From: DATJGR01 sp963812255
GTDB taxonomy: Bacteria > Pseudomonadota > Gammaproteobacteria > Pseudomonadales > Azotimanducaceae
DNA length: 64,000 bases
Direction: 5' to 3'
NCBI GenBank assembly: GCA_963812255.1
Contig: CAWEUM010000003.1
Span: forward strand, 558,001 to 622,000
The position numbers and the translations under genes are program-made. This document shows, piece after piece, positions 61,702-64,000 of the stretch; the first letter of the stretch is position 1, and each line of letters opens with the position of its first letter. Under the pieces are notes generated by a model. That model ran no database searches. It saw only the letters and a list, made by a program, of their open reading frames with translations, and was not told where the DNA came from.

Positions 61702-61891
61702 GGAGTCAACCCGTTCGCTTCGATCACCATCACCGCCAGTCGAGCATTCGAACCGACCGCACGTGCGAGTCGGCAGCCTACTCGTCTCGCACGTCCTGTT
61801 TGGAGTTTATCTCGGTGTGCTGCTGTGGGGCCGGCTCTATCTGCGCGAAACCGGTCTTCGCAAGTTGATACCGTTGCGCGCAGCCAAGTGA
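61700..61891 (+). CDS. possible small membrane protein
   Basis: 63 codons from ATG 61700. The second half holds one likely membrane helix (SLLVSHVLFGVYLGVLLWGRLYLR), followed by a basic tail ending LRAAK. No homology recognised, and no clear ribosome site is seen, so it may be chance. It begins inside the second TetR operator site. Confidence 0.3.
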   Translation: MESTRSLRSPSPPVEHSNRPHVRVGSLLVSHVLFGVYLGVLLWGRLYLRETGLRKLIPLRAAK

Positions 61892-61895
61892 CGTC

Positions 61896-62243
61896 TCAGG
61901 GCTCGTCGTTGCCGTGGCCGAGCGAGACAACGTCGACGAGCACGCCGTCCTCGAATCGCAGCTGCCGCATCAGGCGCGCGCTACCGAAGTTGTAGATCCA
62001 CGTCTCGACCGCCACGTCGATGATCGTGCCGTCTGAGTATGGGCGGCCGTGGAGCCAGACCACCAACGGCCGTTGGATGGAACTGCGCGTCACTTGCGTC
62101 GGGTCGCCGCAGGCCTGCAACACCTCGAACATCTGCAAGCCGGGATCGACGACGCGAACGCCACACCGCAATCCGTCGGCGCATGCCGGAACGCCCGCGA
62201 ACGTCAGCGCAATGGCCAGAGCGGTCGCGGCAACGTTCATCAT
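61896..62243 (-). CDS. DUF2845 domain exported protein
   Basis: 115 residues from ATG 62243 (a second ATG follows directly). Signal peptide NVAATALAIALTFAGVPACA, then the DUF2845 domain: GLRCGVRVVDPG, MFEVLQACGDPTQV and the C-terminal VETWIYNFGSARLMRQLRFEDGVL. Two Cys probably form a disulfide. DUF2845 proteins are periplasmic and of unknown function. The upstream frame to 62309 exists but lacks a ribosome site. A copy of the WYRRW leader-like stretch lies 113 bases upstream. Confidence 0.83.
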   Translation of the reverse strand: MMNVAATALAIALTFAGVPACADGLRCGVRVVDPGLQMFEVLQACGDPTQVTRSSIQRPLVVWLHGRPYSDGTIIDVAVETWIYNFGSARLMRQLRFEDGVLVDVVSLGHGNDEP

Positions 62244-62355
62244 CCGATCGGGATGAGGCTTGTGGTACGCAGCCATATCGGCAGAGAGTCCATCGGAAGC
62301 GCTGAACAATCGCTGAACCTAGTGTAGTGCGCCGGACATTACGGTGTGTTGAGAC

Positions 62356-62415
62356 GTAAAGGATCTCGCGCATATGCGTCCATCGACGATACCAACTGAG
62401 CAACTTGTCGAGTAT
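62356..62415 (-). other. second copy of the WYRRW..MREI leader-like stretch
   Basis: The minus strand from 62415 to 62356 reads ILDKLLSWYRRWTHMREILY. This shares 12 of 20 residues and 42 of 60 bases with the start of the ORF at 60778, with several synonymous differences, and GGAGG again lies at the same distance upstream. Here the homologous start codon is ATA rather than ATG. The same frame is open back to an ATG at 62469. Confidence 0.45.
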
Positions 62416-62485
62416 CGGAGCACCTCCTCCGCCGCACCGATCGAATCGCGGCTGAACAAACCCCACCACTGATCCGCGCTGACGC

Positions 62486-63511
62486 TCATCGGCGCGTCAA
62501 CGGCGCGTCGGCGTGGGTCTCGGCCTCTCTGGCTCGGGTTCGCCCATACGCATCGCGCCACGGCGTGAGATCCAGCTTCGGATATCGCTCGGCGCAGCCT
62601 TGCAGCGTCACCTCGTCCCAATAGTCGTGGCCCGGCGGCGGAAATCCGAGCGCTTCGAGCTGACGCACACTGCAGCGTTCCACAAGGGGTGTCCAATCGA
62701 CCATGCCCTTGCGCGGCCATGGATTGGAGCCGACCCAATCGGCACCCGCTACACGATATGCCAGGTTGAAGAAAAACCGTCCACCTCCCGCTAATGACAT
62801 CTCGGTACCGCGGTGGACGACATCGGCGCTGTAGACCAATAGAGAGCCGCGCGGCGCTACCGCGCTGACGGCCGCCGTCTCCCACTCGGCGACCCGCTCG
62901 GCCGATACACGCGCACGCGGAAACGCGAGCCGAATCAGCGGCACATCCTTCGTGAGCGTGCGGCTGACAATACGTGTGGCACCGTGGGCGAGGGTCACGT
63001 CGGTCAAATACAGGAACATCTGGATCTGTCGATAACGACCATCCGAGCGCGGCGGCAACATCACGTGGTTCGTGTAGTCGGCATGAAACGGCTGCTCGTA
63101 CTGCGTCACGCCGGTGTATTTCGCGAACGTCTCTGCCTGATACAGCCGCACGTCGCGAGAGCGCAGCAGCGCTTCGGCCGCAGCGATGATCGCCGGATGC
63201 AGCGCAAGCAGATTCAACGTCTGATCCGGGAACGGAAACTCCTTCAGTCCGGCGAATTGAAGGGGCCTGAAACGCCCCTCTGTGCCTTGGTTGGCCGGCG
63301 CGTCCGCGCCTTCGCGAAATGGAACGACTCGCGCATCCCCGGCCTCCTTCGCGTTCGCCGCGTCGGAATGAAACAGCTCCGGTGTGGGGTACAACTCAAA
63401 CAGGCCGGGGTACGCAGCATCGATCTCGTCGGGCCCGACAAGGCGCTCGAACAGCACCCAGCCATGCTGTTCGAAATGTTCGATCTGCGCGTCGCTGTGT
63501 CGTGGTTCCAC
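62486..63511 (-). CDS. phytanoyl-CoA dioxygenase family protein
   Basis: 341 residues of the PhyH family (Fe(II)/2-oxoglutarate dioxygenase). N-terminal HSDAQIEHFEQHGWVLFERLV is the usual start. The iron ligands are in EQPFHADYTNH (His-x-Asp) and the distal His in YSADVVHRGTEMSL. FFFNLAYRVAGADW probably carries the Arg for 2-oxoglutarate. The substrate is unknown. ATG at 63511. It diverges from the TPR lipoprotein gene. Confidence 0.88.
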   Translation of the reverse strand: MEPRHSDAQIEHFEQHGWVLFERLVGPDEIDAAYPGLFELYPTPELFHSDAANAKEAGDARVVPFREGADAPANQGTEGRFRPLQFAGLKEFPFPDQTLNLLALHPAIIAAAEALLRSRDVRLYQAETFAKYTGVTQYEQPFHADYTNHVMLPPRSDGRYRQIQMFLYLTDVTLAHGATRIVSRTLTKDVPLIRLAFPRARVSAERVAEWETAAVSAVAPRGSLLVYSADVVHRGTEMSLAGGGRFFFNLAYRVAGADWVGSNPWPRKGMVDWTPLVERCSVRQLEALGFPPPGHDYWDEVTLQGCAERYPKLDLTPWRDAYGRTRAREAETHADAPLTRR

Positions 63512-63583
63512 CGCGCCATTCTAGCGGCCGCGCCGCCGCGTATCTGCTATCGTTTGCGTCCATCCTGGTAGGAGGAACATGCC

Positions 63584-64000
63584 GTGGACCATCTCCGTTT
63601 CGTGGGCCTGGCGGCGCTTTTTATCGCGCTCGGTTTCACGTCTGGTTGCCAGCGCGATACACCAGTATCGAACTCGCGCACCGACGACACCGCAGCCGGC
63701 CCGGCGCAAGAACTCGCCGACGTACAACCCGACGGCACCACTGCTCCGCTGCTGCACGGCATTGGTCCATTGCACGTGCCGATCTCGACCACGTCGGAAC
63801 AGGCACAGAAGTACTTCGATCAGGGCTTCACGTTGATGTATGGCTTCAATCACGCGGAAGCGATCCGCTCGTTCAAAGAGGCGGCGCGGCTCGACCCCAC
63901 CTGCGGAATCTGCTGGTGGGGCGTGGCGCTATCGTATGGACCGAACATCAATCAGCCAATGCCGCCGGAGGCGGTGCCCCAGGCATGGCAGGCGCTGCAG
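63584..64000 (+). CDS. TPR-type lipoprotein, 3' end outside the window
   Basis: Starts at GTG 63584 (GGAGG 8 bases before) and runs open to the window edge, 139 codons so far. A lipoprotein signal ends in the lipobox TSGC (FVGLAALFIALGFTSGCQ), followed by a Thr/Ala-rich spacer and then GIGPLHVPISTTSEQAQKYF and QGFTLMYGFNHAEAIRSF, with LDPTCGICWWGVALSYGPNIN. This matches the TPR-repeat lipoproteins common in Proteobacteria, often several hundred residues long, with a CxxCWW motif. The ATG at 63579 is in another frame and gives no sensible protein. Confidence 0.85.
   Translation, partial: MDHLRFVGLAALFIALGFTSGCQRDTPVSNSRTDDTAAGPAQELADVQPDGTTAPLLHGIGPLHVPISTTSEQAQKYFDQGFTLMYGFNHAEAIRSFKEAARLDPTCGICWWGVALSYGPNINQPMPPEAVPQAWQALQ

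Noticed and set aside
57475..62340. Shared TAGTGTAGTGC string at about 57500 (minus) and 62330 (plus)
   Set aside because: Only 11 exact bases; matches of this length are expected by chance in 64 kb on two strands.
1..64000. CRISPR arrays, rRNA, tRNA, insertion sequences, prophage
   Set aside because: Read through for direct-repeat arrays, transposase motifs (DDE), integrases and phage structural proteins; none was found in any plausible gene.

Overview
The window is GC-rich chromosomal DNA, densely packed with genes on both strands. The protein families point to a heterotrophic, probably marine or otherwise salt-exposed Gammaproteobacterium: CbpA/CbpM chaperones, an AddAB-like helicase-nuclease pair, many lipid and isoprenoid-type acid catabolic enzymes, and a full ectoine operon with a divergent MarR regulator. 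This placement is inferred from gene content only. No rRNA, tRNA, CRISPR array, insertion sequence or prophage was seen, so the window reads as ordinary chromosome.

Layout. 1-10.8 kb: DUF2237 and RidA proteins, a luciferase-like oxidoreductase, TSUP and CorA transporters, a sulfotransferase, an MFS carrier, an SDR, a large Rieske protein with a striking promoter palindrome, a MAPEG protein and an acyl-CoA ligase. 11-17.3 kb: MscS channel, secreted M20 peptidase, AmpG-like MFS, DUF2306, VOC and MaoC proteins. 17.3-21.9 kb (minus strand): cbpM/cbpA, two DUF4398-type lipoproteins (one with an OmpA domain), a Ca/Na antiporter and an SDR. 22-31 kb: an AddA-like and an AddB-like protein separated by an MFS gene, a Coq4-like small protein and a lipoprotein hydrolase. 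31-36.3 kb: an alpha/beta hydrolase, a three-gene run of exported proteins (one repeat-rich, one DUF2092), a decayed membrane-protein gene, an outer-membrane beta-barrel and a TIR-FHA fusion.

36.3-41.5 kb: amidohydrolase, FAH-type hydratase, D-2-hydroxyacid dehydrogenase and a FadB-type fusion, which look like a degradation set. 41.5-46.8 kb: ectR facing ectA-ectB-ectC-ectD-ask, which makes ectoine and 5-hydroxyectoine from aspartate. All operon genes overlap or nearly touch. 46.9-51 kb: DUF6491 protein, Baeyer-Villiger-type monooxygenase, SDR and a small-molecule kinase. 51-59 kb: a long minus-strand run (PhyH dioxygenase, acyl-CoA ligase, acyl-CoA dehydrogenase, APH-type kinase, WS/DGAT acyltransferase, GNAT) suited to activation, oxidation and storage of branched or long-chain acids. 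59-64 kb: DUF899, a broken VOC gene, a TetR regulator with twin operators, DUF2845, a further PhyH protein, and a TPR lipoprotein cut by the window edge.

Most notable for follow-up: the TIR-FHA protein, the AddAB-like pair, the exported repeat-protein/DUF2092 operon, the promoter palindrome that encloses a -10 box, the TetR twin operators, and a short basic leader-like ORF (WYRRW..MREI) that occurs twice in front of neighbouring genes.
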